Assembly: GCA_029747015.1 (NCBI GenBank)
Contig: JAKOGI010000435.1
Coordinates: forward strand, 361,501-425,500
DNA: 64,000 nucleotides
Reading direction: 5' to 3'
Source of the DNA: Carnegiea gigantea
Taxonomy: Eukaryota; Streptophyta; Magnoliopsida; Caryophyllales; Cactaceae
The notes under the pieces are model-generated. The model did no database searches. It was not told the DNA's origin and saw nothing but the letters and a program-made list of their open reading frames with translations. Shown one piece after another: positions 48,035-59,735 of the stretch (position 1 is its first letter; every line of letters starts with the position of its first letter). Both the position numbers and the translations under genes were made by a program.

Positions 48035-48402
48035 AAAGTGATAATCCAATCAAAATGATAATGATGATTCCATTATCATGTTTAGTTAACATTAAGAGAT
48101 GTAATCAAAATTGTATTATAATTATATTTACTTCAATCTATGCAAATACAATTACTTAAATTTTCGTGAACTATTGTGATTACATACCTTTGAATCAAAA
48201 TCTGCCCAACAATAAACTATTATGCTTGGGGACTTTCTTTCTCTTCTCTCCATTGTCTCTCCTCTGCTCCCATCTCTTAGTACTATACCACCATATTTTT
48301 AAAGGTTTGAAGGCCCCCTCCTCTCTCCTCTCCATATTAGATAAATTTTAATCGAAACCATGATCATTTTATTGTAACTGCATTTTTTTATGTTCTAGAC
48401 AT

Positions 48403-48446
<44 letters not shown>

Positions 48447-48830
48447 CCCCCCACACACAGACACAGACACACCCCCCCATAATCACCATCATCATCATCA
48501 TCATCATCTTCTTCTTCTTCTTTTTCTACTTGCTAAACTTGAAAAATATTACATTATTGTAATTTAGAGTAAATCGAATGAAGTATCATGTGAAGCATCA
48601 CAATCATGATAATAAGATGTTGGATGATAAATATCAACAAAGTTATAAATAATTAAAATAGGCAAATAAAAATGAATTGAATTGCAAGTAATTCACGTAG
48701 CGTGTAAAATGAAATATTGTTTGTAAATGAATTCATCTCATTATAATTGCAAAAATTTTATAACCAAACGTTGTAATGTGATTATTATCACATTCTATTG
48801 TGCTGATAATTACATTAGATAAGAAATTCT
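48035..48830. mobile_element. MITE-like insert in the duplicate's intron
   Basis: The left part (GTGATAATCC...GATTCCATTATCATGTTTAGTT) and the reverse complement of the right part (GTGATAATAATCACATTACAACGTTTGGTT) are alike, giving loose inverted ends. The insert has no coding capacity and interrupts the similarity between the two knottin copies. Its borders are approximate, and no target duplication was resolved. Confidence 0.4.
48402..48530. repeat. (CT)n, CA-rich and (ATC)n/(CTT)n microsatellites
   Basis: A CT run (48402-48444) merges into a C run, a CACACA stretch, then ATC and CTT repeats up to about 48523. Simple-sequence DNA only. Confidence 0.92.
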
Positions 48831-49309
48831 ATTGCATAGTGATTGCAATACTTTCAATCAAATATCATATCAGTTATATTCCTCTCACGCCCAACCTCTC
48901 ACCTCCAACCTCAAACCAATTAATACATATTATGAGGGAAACTTGAAACCTGAGACTAAGCTTTTCCCTTTCTCATGCGTCATGCACCTGTCCTCAACAT
49001 CCCGATTGAGCTTTTCCCTTTCTCAAGTGTACATGCACTTGTCTACTACATATCCATGGAATCTCATGCATTCATTATTGTTACTCATTCCATCCGATTG
49101 GACTTGTCAAAATTGACAAAGATGACATATTTTAACCTTCTTTTTTCTATAGATTTAATCAAGTTCTAAATTAAACATATATATTTGTAGCCCATTGCAA
49201 AAGTAGTTTAGGTTATGATTTTTAGATTTGTTGAATTCATTGCATTTTTCTTTTGAATTGATAGTCAATGTATATACTCATTGATGAATTTTGACAACCT
49301 CAATTGGTT

Positions 49310-49408
49310 GAAGGGATTATTACTATTATTATTATTAGTGCTACTATTGTTTATCATTATTCTTCTTGTTATTGTTGTTATTGTTGTTGTTGTTCTTCTT
49401 GTTGTTAC

Positions 49409-49474
<66 letters not shown>
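49310..49474. repeat. (TTA)n/(TTG)n microsatellite
   Basis: An imperfect ATT/GTT stretch ending in a pure TTA run from about 49407 to 49474. It may correspond to the trinucleotide block in the knottin intron, since neighbouring blocks of the duplicate align there. Confidence 0.9.
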
Positions 49475-49477
<3 letters not shown>

Positions 49478-49689
49478 ATTTGAGCTTTGGGGTGGTCAAA
49501 ACCAATAATTAGGCCTTAAGAAGTAGGCTTCAATAATTCACAATTTGGGAGTGTTTATTTTTACTAATGTAAGGATAATTTTAGATTGAATTTTTCTAAG
49601 CAATTTGTACTTCAAAAATAAATGTACGCAACTTGAATCTCATATGTTTGGGCTATTTTTTAAGGTCAAATTATTTATTTCTATCACCA

Positions 49690-49815
49690 AAATTATAGTG
49701 ATGATTATGATTATCATCATCATCATCAATATTATTATTATTATTACTATTATTATTTTTATTCTCATTATTACTACTGCTGCTAGTAACACTATTATTA
49801 CCATTATTATTATAT
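49690..49815. repeat. (ATT)n/(ATC)n microsatellite
   Basis: Imperfect ATT, ATC and ACT triplets; the frame read through them is not a gene. Confidence 0.88.
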
Positions 49816-50261
49816 TATACTAGGCTTATATCATTACAAAGTAAGGGTGTGAGTTAAATATTTTTTTAATATATTATGAAGAGATAGATTTTTTTATAGA
49901 AAAGCAAACAATAAATTGATGTATTATATTATTTTGTTGATGTAAAAGTAAACGAGTCTTCTTTATTTTTTTTCTACTGATAACAAACTTTTTTATTCCT
50001 AATTAATATCGAACTCATATTTATTGTTGTATTTGCATCATTAAATCAAATATATTTTATGATTAAGTTTTATTATTAAATAATAGAAAGATATGTGAGA
50101 AGTTACCTTATTAAATAGAATTAATATTGTATTAAATTTACATCCATCCTACATAGCCTTTTTTTTAATTTTAAATTTTATGTAGTATCCTATGTTATAT
50201 TAAAGTATCTCACATGGCTATTAACTCCTATGTGACATCCAACACATGAGTTCAATCCAAC

Positions 50262-50267
<6 letters not shown>

Positions 50268-50330
<63 letters not shown>
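50268..50330. repeat. (TA)n microsatellite
   Basis: About 63 bp of pure AT dinucleotides immediately upstream of the intron-derived block of the decayed knottin copy. Confidence 0.95.
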
Positions 50331-50333
<3 letters not shown>

Positions 50334-50670
50334 ATCTTGCTCGAAGACACTTCTTAAGTGTCTTGTCTTGGCACAAAAGTTATATTATCATGTATTAAAT
50401 TGAAAAGAAAAAGATATGATTGAACAATGGAATGGTGTGATCATTAATGAATTGTGTGGCATCACCTATTTATTCATATTTTTTACTATATTAAGTTTCA
50501 TATATGTACATAATTTTCAGGGAAATCATTTGTCCGCTTAAGGTGTCATTTGTACCAATTGACATAGTTGATGAATACTAAAACTTCACAATTGATAACC
50601 AATTGTAATTATCGAAAATTTAATGAGTCTAAATCATATAAAATGTTAATTTAGATCAAGCCAAGACTTT

Positions 50671-51560
50671 TAAAACTTATTAGTGTTGTTAAAAATCGTC
50701 CAACCTGATTATCTGAATTTGTCCAATTCAAAAAAAGGCCCGGTCAAAAAATTTTAATTCAAATTTAAGATTCAAAAATCAGTCAGGTCTGAATTGAAAT
50801 TCGGGCAGGGTTCAAGTTTGACAATTTGGGTCCGGCTTATCTTAATTTTGTACCAAATTCAAGTTTGGATAAATTTAGATTCAGACAAGTGGGTTTGAAG
50901 ATTTGGACATTCATGTTCAGGCATAATTTGGCCTCAAATCTCCTGAATTTTTTGGCCAAAAATTCGGGCAATCAGATTCGGAAACCAAAAATTCTTTTTT
51001 GAGTTTAGTCATACACATAAATTTGTGGAAAATCCCTTACAACTCACTAGTTATGGTTTCACTCACAAGGTGCTAACCCCTTCCTTGCTATAAATTTGCA
51101 TAGATTAGAATGATGGCACAATACAAAAGTGTAATAAGATACTCAATGTCTCCTCGTGTTCTCGGTACTCTTGTCCATCTTCTATGACTTCAATATACAG
51201 CCCATGACCCCCAATGGCCATTGCAATCAATCAAATAGCCGTCGCAATCCATCACCAGCTATTGCACATGGTTTTAATCGATCTTCTACTTAATGTGCCC
51301 TAACTGTTCCAATTTTCTTTCCCCCCAAATGTAGCTTCGTATTTGAATTTTTTTTCCCCTTTTGTACGAAGTTATGGCTTTTGGAAATGATTAGCTTGCC
51401 TTAATCTTTTGATAAAAGCTCTTGAATGGCCATTTGAATGTTTTCCTTTCAAGTTATTGTCCAAACATAGAAACTCTTGTCTTTTTTCAATATATGAATA
51501 GATCTGCAAAATATTCTTCAACTAGACATTGCGTAGTTAGCACATATTAAGTTAATATGA
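50671..51560. other. Unassigned spacer
   Basis: Between about 50700 and 51000 there are many loosely repeated AATTTGGG/AAATTCGGGC motifs, possibly an old non-coding transposon; no ends were found. The rest shows nothing recognisable. Confidence 0.35.
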
Positions 51561-51767
51561 TCAATTAGTTGTTGGATCACATAGGGCTTGGATCATATCG
51601 GCTATGAATCCTGAGTAGATATTTAGTTGAGTGTCAACTAATCCATCTCGACATCCTTCCATAAATAACTTCTCATATAAATCTTGTGACAAAAAAAATA
51701 TATCACTTGATTCTTTTGAAGTGTCTACTTGATATAGTTGTTGTACACTTTCCTTGCTCTTTACCAT
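51561..51767 (-). other. Possible small exon or gene fragment, unknown
   Basis: A 68-residue minus-strand frame (start MVKSKESVQQLYQVD, later FFLSQDLYEKLFMEGCRDGL) looks more protein-like in composition than the chance frames around it. It is preceded by TATCAG, which could be a splice acceptor. A second minus-strand frame just upstream (MPGGFDHYFPSLKVSLSDGK) overlaps its start. I do not recognise a family. It could be an exon of a host gene, or a host fragment carried by a repeat. Confidence 0.25.
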
Positions 51768-51989
51768 CTGATAGGGAAACTTTTAAGCTTGGAAAATAAT
51801 GATCAAATCCTCCTGGCATTTCTCCTACTTGCATAGCCCGAAATTAGCTCATAAAATAATATATATGATAATAGTAAAATTGGATGGAGCGAATATAATC
51901 AATCACATCCATATAATATATCAAATTTACTTAATCTTTCAAGAGACAAACCCAAAGATAATATTCTCCGCATGTTTCCTCACCAGTTG

Positions 51990-52355
51990 ATAATCCATAA
52001 ATATTCATCAAGGAAAAAAAACACACACGCATATAATATCTTTTTCAACGCCAAGCGTGGAAAGTTACAGTGTCTTATATAGCCCATGTCATATAATCAA
52101 GATAATTTCAACAGATATTTAACATATTCATGATGTACTCAATAAGCGAATACCCTAGATATTATGGATATAAATATATAAAAAAATAGTTACATGTTAT
52201 TTAATGCTGAGTTAAAGTTAGGGGACATTGAAATATGGTTTATGTCCAGGATCGGATAAATTGAGTTTTCACTCAATGTTCCTTTACGCATGTAAGACCG
52301 AGATATCTAATCATTGTGAGCATCATGCATTACAGATCCATCAGGAAAATTTAAA
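51990..52355. other. Spacer, nothing recognised
   Basis: AT-rich sequence without a convincing frame or repeat structure. Confidence 0.5.
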
Positions 52356-52589
52356 CTCCGTTTGGTCCTTAGAAAATTTAGTGGAAAGAAAAATAGAAGG
52401 AAAAAATTGTGAAGGAAAAGAAATAGGGAGAAAACGAGGTTTTTTCTCTTGTTTGGATGAGAAATTTAAATGTTGATAAACTTTCCTCACAATATTATAA
52501 GGAAAAATTTATCACTTGTTTCTAACAATTTTTCTTCCTAACTTTCCTCCATATTTTTTTCTCTGTGATTTTCTCTAAACCAAACCCAA
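52356..52589. mobile_element. Foldback/MITE candidate
   Basis: The left side CTCCGTTTGGTCCTTAGAAA, with purine-rich AGAAGGAAAAAATTGTGAAG, is mirrored by the right side, whose reverse complement reads GTTTGGTTTAGAGAAAATCAC and GGAAAGTTAGGAAGAAAAATT. The overall foldback and the GTTTGGT ends resemble hAT-type MITEs. No target duplication was found. Confidence 0.45.
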
Positions 52590-53485
52590 AAAACAAAAGT
52601 AACTTTCTCAAATTTTTTTCTTTCTACTAAATTTTTCAATGTCGTCGAGGTAAATAAAGGTCAGGTTGCTCTAATATTTATACAGGGTTCAATTCTACTT
52701 ACGTAATGAAGCACTAAATCATCTCATACACTTTTCATATATTAGACACATGTCTAATGACATCAGAGATGTGTAAGAAAGTGTTTGTCAAAGTCAATTT
52801 TCACTAAATGCATGTAACTCAAGCCTAGTATCATAACTCACAATAGCAGCAATACTACGAACTACCTACTTTAATGGATATGTGGAACTAATGAAGTACG
52901 CAAATAAGGTACAAAGGGGTTGTCGTCCACTGTTTTCCACACAACTTTTATTGTCACGTATTGGTCTCCTGGAACCAATACAAGTTCTAATATATGCTAT
53001 TTGGTGTTCTTTTAGTCATTTTTTTTAAAAAAACAGTAAGTCGATCCATTTCTAGGGCCCCTTCTACATGAGGTAAGCCCAATGGGCTTGTGGACAGGGG
53101 AGAAGGGGTACGCAATCATTGAACCAGGCCCATGGAGGCATACATAGACGTATCATCAGAACCATAAAGGACCTCTAGAAATAATACAACTTCCCTAGAA
53201 AAACTGCATACGCCGTAATTCAAACTCTATTAGGGACTATCGAACTTTACCTTCATGCATTTAGAGCAATGGTCACTTGGTGTTCTTTTAGTTAAAATTA
53301 CTGAAATATAAATATCGCAACATGTTTTCATCCTAGGCGTTCAGCCTTAATTTTGGTTCCTCAGGCCATATAGAAGCCACAACATAGGAACTCCGGGAAG
53401 CTACTGCAGAAATGTCTTACACGGCTTAGCAAAGCTATAGTTCCCTTTCTTTACAAGTACGCATCATCACCCTTTTCTCCTGAAT
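52590..53485. other. Spacer, nothing recognised
   Basis: No convincing gene or repeat ends. A moderately GC-rich block at 53050-53160 stands out but could not be assigned. Confidence 0.45.
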
Positions 53486-53621
53486 TGTGATGGCGTATGT
53501 AACACAATTAGGCAATGCAAGGATTCACCAGCTAGGAGACTCCTAGGTATCTCTATGTGTATATAACATTGGTACATAATACCGGAGTGCAATTGTAACC
53601 CTACATACATCCTCTATCACA
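53486..53621 (-). repeat. Short 3' LTR of a minus-strand copia element
   Basis: On the minus strand it begins TGTGATAGAGG and ends GCCATCACA, giving matching TGTGAT...ATCACA ends over 136 bp. It directly follows a polypurine tract TTGAGGGGG (53622-53630) downstream of the RNase H remnant. The 5' LTR was not found in the window. Confidence 0.6.
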
Positions 53622-53639
53622 CCCCCTCAATATGTAGCG

Positions 53640-56250
53640 ATAGATGCAATGACATATTGGACTTTAAAAATAAAAATCGAGTTACAAGAAAAAGGTTTGG
53701 TAAGGACATTGATTAGATGCAACTAAATGGGAACATAATTAACAATTAGGTCACCATGGGAAACATGTCTCGTACAATCTGGTAATCAACTTTCATGTGC
53801 CTACTGTGACCATGAAGAGCTGGATTTGCATAATGTACATGACGGAGACATTATCACAAAGAAGTTGAATGAGCTCATGAACAACAATACTCAACTCAGC
53901 AAGAAGATAACAAATCCATAAAGTTTCAGCTACATTATAAGCAACAACCCTACACTCAGCTTAAATAGAGGACTTCAACATAGTAAACGACCTCATCAAG
54001 CATCACCAAATAAAGTTTGGATCCAGGAAGACGGCATAACCAATGGTAGAAGCCGAGATATCAAGACATCCTATCCATCCAGCATCAGAGTATGCCAACA
54101 TGAAAGGAAAGGATTATGCTCCCTTAAGAACAAGCTAGGATCATTAGTGCTCTGCCAAGAACAAAATATACGATGCACTGCAACGTGAGTAGTACGAAAA
54201 CATGCAGAAATTAAGGCACGAGGTTTAGAACAGAGGATACATATGGTCTAGTCACTTTTAAATATTATAAGCCCCTACCATACTATGATACTTGTGATGG
54301 AAAGTGATGTTCAAATAGATTTGAATGTGCAGGGATTGAATTTGGTGAGGAGATCTTAAACATATCTAAACTAAAAAAAAGACCATTAGGAGTTTGCATA
54401 AATTGTACCCCAAAAATAACGACACTCCCCAAGGTCCTTCATCGAAAACTTCCCAGACAGTAGCTAAGAATGTGGTGAGCAAGGACATAAGAACTACCGA
54501 TAATAATACATCATCCACTTAGGCCAAAAAAAGTATGAAAATAGTTGATGTACAATATGCAAACTAGACCTGATCAATGGGTTGGAGCCTTACCTGACCC
54601 GCCCCGACCCAACCCTAAAAAATGAGGGTCCAGGTCAGCTTATTTGGTCTCCGATCCACCCCGACCCTCAAATTGAGGGTACCTGACTACGATGAGGGTT
54701 GGGCTTGGGTTGAAGTTTTGACCTGTTTTTAAAAAAATTTAAAATTTAAGATCAAAATTTATAATCAAAATAAGATACTTTGAATTTCATTTGTTCAAAA
54801 CCTTTTTCGCTTTCTACTTTCTTGCCTTCTCTCAACCTCTTTTCGTTAAATCTCACTAGCTTGTAACCTTCTGACGCACCCTCTCTGATGCTTGGATTAG
54901 TTGTTTTAATGAACTAATCGTTTTAATCACTAAATTACACATTGGAATGCCATTAATTGCGATAGATTTCATTGGAACATTATATTATCATTTGGCCTTT
55001 TATTTTGCAGGATATTTGATGTCGAACTTTATAACAAAAAGGAAACATAGTGAAAAATCTCCTTTTCTGTATCGAGAATATTTGAGGGTAGGGTCTGACC
55101 CGATGACCCGAGGGTACCCACAGGGTCAGGGTCAGGGTCAGGGATATTGCGACTCGCATAAGGGTCAGGTAGGGTCAGGGTTAAGAAAATCATGTCTTCC
55201 GACCCTCATGACTCGACCCTCAACCCGATCCGACTCTCAATTTGATCAGGTCTAATGCAAACATAGAATAGTTAGTACTGCTATAGGTAAAGCCCAAAGA
55301 CTGTAAATAACTACTAAATTTGTGAAACCAGGCTCAAGTAGTCTGTTTGAGCCCATGAAGAGATTTAGTTAATTTACAAACAAGATGCGGAAAATCAATA
55401 CAATGAGATTGAGTCATACAGACATCCTCAATAAGCTAACATGAAAAAAAGCATTTTTCGCATCGAGTTGTTTGATGACCCAAGCCCAATTGACAACCAA
55501 AGAAAGGATGTCATCAACAGTAGTGGACATTACAATTGGAATAAACAGATCATGACAACCCATACTTTCCTGCTGCCCTAAATGATGAACTATCAATCGA
55601 GTTTTGTGATGCTCAACTGTCCCATCGGGGCGATATTTAATCCTATAAACCTACTTACAAGACAAGAAATTCCTACTAGAGTGATACAAAACTAATTTTC
55701 AAGTATCGTTTGGCAAGCTTTAAACTATCCTACCATTGCCTATTGCTCGTGGAATCTTTTGAGGCCTGCATATCAAAAGTAGGTTTAAAACCATCACATT
55801 TGTCAGTAATAGTAGACAGCTAGGCCTTGGGCTTGAAGATGCAAGATTTGGAGCGAGTCTGCATGAGATAATGGTTGGGAACTAGAGGTTGGGCTTGATT
55901 ATATGGGCTATCAATTTGGGCAGAAGGGCAGGACAGGGTTGGGTATGGTGTGCTTAGGGAGTAGGTTGGGCAAGGTTGATCTGACTGCAATAGTGAAAAA
56001 GTTGGGCTCGATAGCTGGCTGAAAGGATGAAATGTTAGAGAAATTAATGAAGGAATCAGTCTAGGATCACTTCGAGACTTTTAGAAAGGTAGTGTGCTCT
56101 TTTCATAAAAACTCTAATCACCCCTAATTGTGCAACAGGACTTAGTGATTAGATTTTTGGAATACAAAGAAGTCTCCCCATTTGCCTGTTGCACACGAAG
56201 ATAGGCCGTAGGAGCCTTAAGACATAATAGAAATTTAGAGGAAATGTTGC
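53640..56250 (-). pseudogene. Minus-strand copia pol (RT and RNase H), broken and interrupted by a MITE
   Basis: Reading the minus strand from right to left. Near 55860, MQTRSKSCIFKPKA marks the linker before RVT_2. At 55600-55414 comes KTRLIVHHLGQ with LSLVVNWAWVIKQLDAKNAF, the conserved N-terminal RT block. LFMGSNRLLEPGF follows at about 55350. After the MITE (54565-55254), the frame resumes with a damaged catalytic block and ECRYFWGYNLCKLL (about 54430). RNase H is seen as GCLDISASTIGYAVFLDPNF and AETLWICYLLAELSIVVHEL between 54100 and 53830, next to the short LTR. These enzymes would copy the element's RNA. Stops and frame changes occur throughout. The 5' half (gag, protease, integrase) was not recognised. 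Confidence 0.8.
54565..55254. mobile_element. hAT-type MITE (690 bp) with perfect 8-bp target duplication
   Basis: The terminal inverted repeats are TAGACCTGATCAA and its complement TTGATCAGGTCTA, 13 of 13 bases. The target duplication ATGCAAAC (54557-54564 and 55255-55262) is exact. It sits in the RT domain of the minus-strand copia. The interior is AT-rich in the middle, with GGGTCAGGGTCAGG and GACCCTCA motifs near both ends that pair with each other. It does not encode a transposase; the frame at 54947-55255 is chance. Confidence 0.9.
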
Positions 56251-56564
56251 TAGAAATAATTTTTGGATGGATCAAATCACACCACTTACCCTATATTTGT
56301 AGAGAATATGATGTGGTTTCAAGAGACATACACCTTTTCATGAGATGAAATCTCATCCATTGATTTTAATCGTCATGGTAATAATTGAAGAGACACTTAT
56401 GAAATTAGTTAGTTAACTAAGTAATTGCATCTCTTTAAAAGCAAATAATATTAATTACTATTTATATTCAATAGCAAAAATATTATTTATTAGATGCCTT
56501 TTGCCAAAAGTCACGGTTTGCATTGGCATTCTTTGGAGCATTTAATTAGTGCAAATTAATGCAA

Positions 56565-56567
<3 letters not shown>
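56251..56567. other. Spacer between two copia remnants
   Basis: AT-rich, nothing recognised. It ends in a duplicated GCAAATTAATGCAAATTAAT before the AAT repeat. Confidence 0.5.

Positions 56568-56619
<52 letters not shown>
56568..56619. repeat. (AAT)n microsatellite
   Basis: A pure AAT run followed by a short A tract, adjacent to the left border of the next LTR. The poly-Ile frame on the minus strand is an artefact. Confidence 0.95.
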
Positions 56620-56630
<11 letters not shown>

Positions 56631-56634
56631 ATCA

Positions 56635-57194
56635 TGTCTCTTATAAATTTTCGTTTTTATGGAAATTAATCCAACATTCCTCCACCATTTCCATAATAAA
56701 TGGTGTAACGAATTTTCAGAGGCCTTTACGCATAAATGAAGGTGTCTTGTGATTGAACCTCCACTTAGTGCCTTGTCTGTGAAATATTCAGGTTTATGTG
56801 GTAAACTATGTTTTGAACTAGTAAACCTCACCAAATAATTGCATCTAAGTCACGCACAAGACTTCGTCCCAGAATCACCTAGTAATCCCGACACTTTTCA
56901 ATGGCCATGTGTCCTATATCCATTCATGAGCATATCAGAGCCAAACCCATTCGACTACACTAAGCCGGCCTTGCTAAATGCTCACATAGGTGAACATTTA
57001 CAGTATCCCATAAACATTATAACATGAGAACTTCTAAGTTAGAGAAATAAGATTTCATTTTTATTAACTCGATAAATGCTTACAATTGCACCCAGACATA
57101 CCTGGGGATTTACAAGAAATTTATCAAAGTTAGGCACTTATTTCTAAGCATTCTAAAAGTTCTTCATGTAAGGTTTGTTGAGAGCCTTAGCTCA
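56635..57194 (-). repeat. 3' LTR of a second minus-strand copia element
   Basis: On the minus strand, a purine-rich TTTTGGAGGG (about 57195-57205) follows the RNase H end and leads into TGAGCTAAGGCTCTC. The segment runs to about AGAGACA at 56635. Length (about 560 bp) and position fit a copia 3' LTR. Its partner lies outside the window, so the borders are inferred. Confidence 0.55.
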
Positions 57195-57275
57195 CCCTCC
57201 AAAACTATATATGGGAGTCTAAGCACTTCGGTTATGGTTGGGAAGTGAATGAGTGCTTCAAACCATTCTTATGAT

Positions 57276-59518
57276 TTACTTAGACTCATTAAACTTAAGA
57301 CTAAATGTTTTCATCCAACGTTGAATTGAGTTTTTACCATAGAAGGTTCTGGATATGGACTTTAACCCCATTCCTCTGGTTGTTTTCATCACTAAAGCCC
57401 TTACAAGGTGTTTGGTTAATGGATAATTCAGATTTTGTTGTGAACATATGAAATCCACAGTTATGACATCATCTTTGACAAGCTGTCTTACATAACTGTA
57501 ACATAAGCCCATATGCCTAGATTTACCATTATATATATTACTGTATGCTCTTACCAAAACATAAGCACTGTCACAACGTAGAGAAAGAGGTGACATTGGT
57601 TTTGGCAACAAAGGAATTTCATACAGCAAATTCCTTAACTATTAGGCTCCTTTACAAGCCAATGCTAGAGTAACAAATTCAGCTGCCATAATTGAATCAG
57701 CTACATAGGTTTATTTTTTTGATTCCCAAGTTACAGCACCCCCACTAAGAGTGAAAATTCATCCACTTGTGAAGGAACGATCTTCATTATTTGTTATCTA
57801 ACTTGCATGTGAAAAACCTTCCACAACAGATAGATAACCACAATAGTGAATTCCATAGTCAATAGATGACTTGAGGTATTTTAATACCCTCCTTGCCGCA
57901 TGCCAATGTGTATGACTAGGGTTACTTGTATATCGACTTAGCTTGCCAACGGCAAAAGCTTTTTCCGGTCTTATGCAAGACATTGTATACACCAAGTATC
58001 CTATAGCCGTAGCACATTTAAGTTGAGATACTGGTTTTGCAATATTCTTTTCAAGTTTTAAACTTACATAAAAAGTTGTAGATACAAGTTCACAATCAAG
58101 ATTGTTAAATCTCTTCAACACCTTTTTAATATAATACAATTGAGAAAATATCAGTCCATTGTCAACCCTTGTTATCTTAATCCCTAAGATAACATCAACT
58201 TCTCCTAAATCTTTCATATCGAAGTTTTGGGACAAAAAGCTTTTGGTATTCTCTATTTGCTCAATATCGGTACCAAAAATCAACATATCATCTACATATA
58301 AGTAGATGATAACTCCTTTATCACCGGTAAATATTATGTAAACACACTTGTCCACAGCATTTATATGAAAGCCATTTTTCAGGACAACCTCATCAAACTT
58401 TTGATGCCATTGTTTAGGGCTTGCTTAAGTCCATGCAAGGACTTAAGTAATTTGCATACCTTGTGCTCTGGACCCAGCACAACAAACCCCTTGGGTTGTC
58501 TCATATGCACCTTTTCATCTAGATTACCACTTAAAAATGCTATCTTGACATCCATTTGATGAATTACTAGATTATGTATAGAGGCTAGTGCTAGCAACAA
58601 TCTAATAGTAGATATCTAGCAACTGGGGCATATGTATCAAAATAATCTATGCCCTCCTTTTGGGTATTCCCTTTGGCTACTAACCTAGCCTAAAACTAAA
58701 GAATCAAACGATCAAGATTTTCTTTGTTTTAAACACCCATTTACATCCAATAGGTTTAGATCCCGGTGGGAGATCAACTAATTTTCAAGTGTCATTGCCC
58801 ATGATTGAAGTTATTTCATCATCTATTGCTTCTTTCCAAAAAGAAGCATTCGATGACAACATTGCCTCCTCATATGTTAAGGGATCCGATTTCACATTAA
58901 AATAATATGGAACATAGTTAGAGATTGAATCTCTAGAACCTTCAACATGGTAGACAAAAAATCTGGCCCATAAATCTGGTCTTTTTTGCCCTTTCACTCC
59001 TTCTAAGTTTAAGTACATCATTACTATCAACCTCTTGTTAATCTTGTACTTGACTATCATTATGTTCCATTTCTGAAACTTGAGAGGCTGCATCTCTTGA
59101 CTATCAATGATAGTATTAACGAAAATAAAGTGATTCGGTTCAATAACCGTGAACCTATATGCTTTATTATGTAGAGCATATCCAATAAAAACGCATTCAA
59201 TTCCCATTTCACCTAATTTCTTTCTCTTGGGTTCGGGTACTCTGACTACTGCCATACAACCCCAAATTTTACGACGACTCAAGTTGGGTTTTCTTCTGTT
59301 CCAAAACTCAGGAGTGGTCTTACTTCTCTAACTTGGAGCCCTATTTATAATGCTTCTCCCGAAAAGTCATGTCCTAATTCTGAATTAGAAAGCATAGCAT
59401 TAACCATCTCAGTAAAACCCTAGTCTTTCTTTTGGCTATACCATTTTTTTGGTGTATAAGGAGCCGTTAATTCATAGATAATACCAATGGCCTTAAAATA
59501 TGTAGGAACCACCCCGAT
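57276..59518 (-). pseudogene. Second minus-strand copia pol (integrase, RT, RNase H), broken
   Basis: Reading from right to left on the minus strand. The integrase end reads GFTEMVNAMLSNSELGHDF (about 59400). The segment 59282-58785 reads CMAVVRVPEPKRKKLGEMGI, then CVFIGYALHNKAYRF and SFWKEAIDDEITSIM. RT appears as VIHQMDVKIAFLSGNLDEKV (58600-58379) and then 58355-57798 with an intact YVDDMLIFG catalytic box and LSQNFDMKDLGEVDVILGIK. RNase H remnants end at 57276 (RCDSAYVLVRAYSN; HVRALVMKTTRG-like). It would encode the enzymes that copy and insert the element. The frame is split by stops and shifts, and CACTA 2 cuts the integrase at 59519, so the 5' half is beyond the window. Confidence 0.85.
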
Positions 59519-59735
59519 CACTACTACAAAAACGATGTTGAACTCCTACGAAAAAAGCGACGCAGTGGACTACCGTCGGAAAATGTCACAGAGATCGACA
59601 GAAAAACAGGCGGGGCCCGACAGAAATTTGAATTTCCAACGGGATTTCCGACGGAAACCCGTCGGAATCCGTCGGTGTCCGTCGGATGCCTGGCGCAGAT
59701 TTCGAGCATGTGTGCCTTCTCGGTTTTAAATTTGG
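59519..59735 (+). repeat. CACTA 2 terminal and subterminal repeats
   Basis: Motifs CCGTCGGAAA, TTCCGACGG, CCGTCGGAATCCGTCGG and similar occur about eight times, in both orientations, within 150 bp. Such arrays bind the TNPA-type protein. The frames across it are shadows. Confidence 0.75.

Larger units (their letters stand above)
47814..50670 (+). pseudogene. Decayed tandem duplicate of the knottin gene
   Basis: 47814-48000 aligns with the TATA box, leader and exon 1 of the upstream gene: AATAAATACAGACC for TATAAATACGGAGC; TTGGATGAGTTAGCCCCAAA for GGGGATGAGTTTAGCATCAA; TTTTTTCAACTTCCTTGAAC for ATTTCTTCAACTTCCGTCGAAC. The start ATG is ATA here, but the splice-donor context AGGTTTAA survives. 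Intron-derived blocks follow at about 48912-49080 (AATTAATACATATTATGAGG; CACTTGTCTACTACATATCC) and 50340-50670 (TTATATTATCATGTATTAAA; TTGATAACCAATTGTAATTA). No copy of exon 2 was found, so no peptide can be made. Between the blocks lie a MITE-like insert and expanded microsatellites. Confidence 0.75.

Noticed and set aside
55120..55180. GGGTCAGGGTCAGGGTCAGG resembling a telomere-like repeat
   Set aside because: Only about three units, and the six-base unit differs from the plant TTTAGGG repeat. It is part of the paired ends of the hAT-type MITE.
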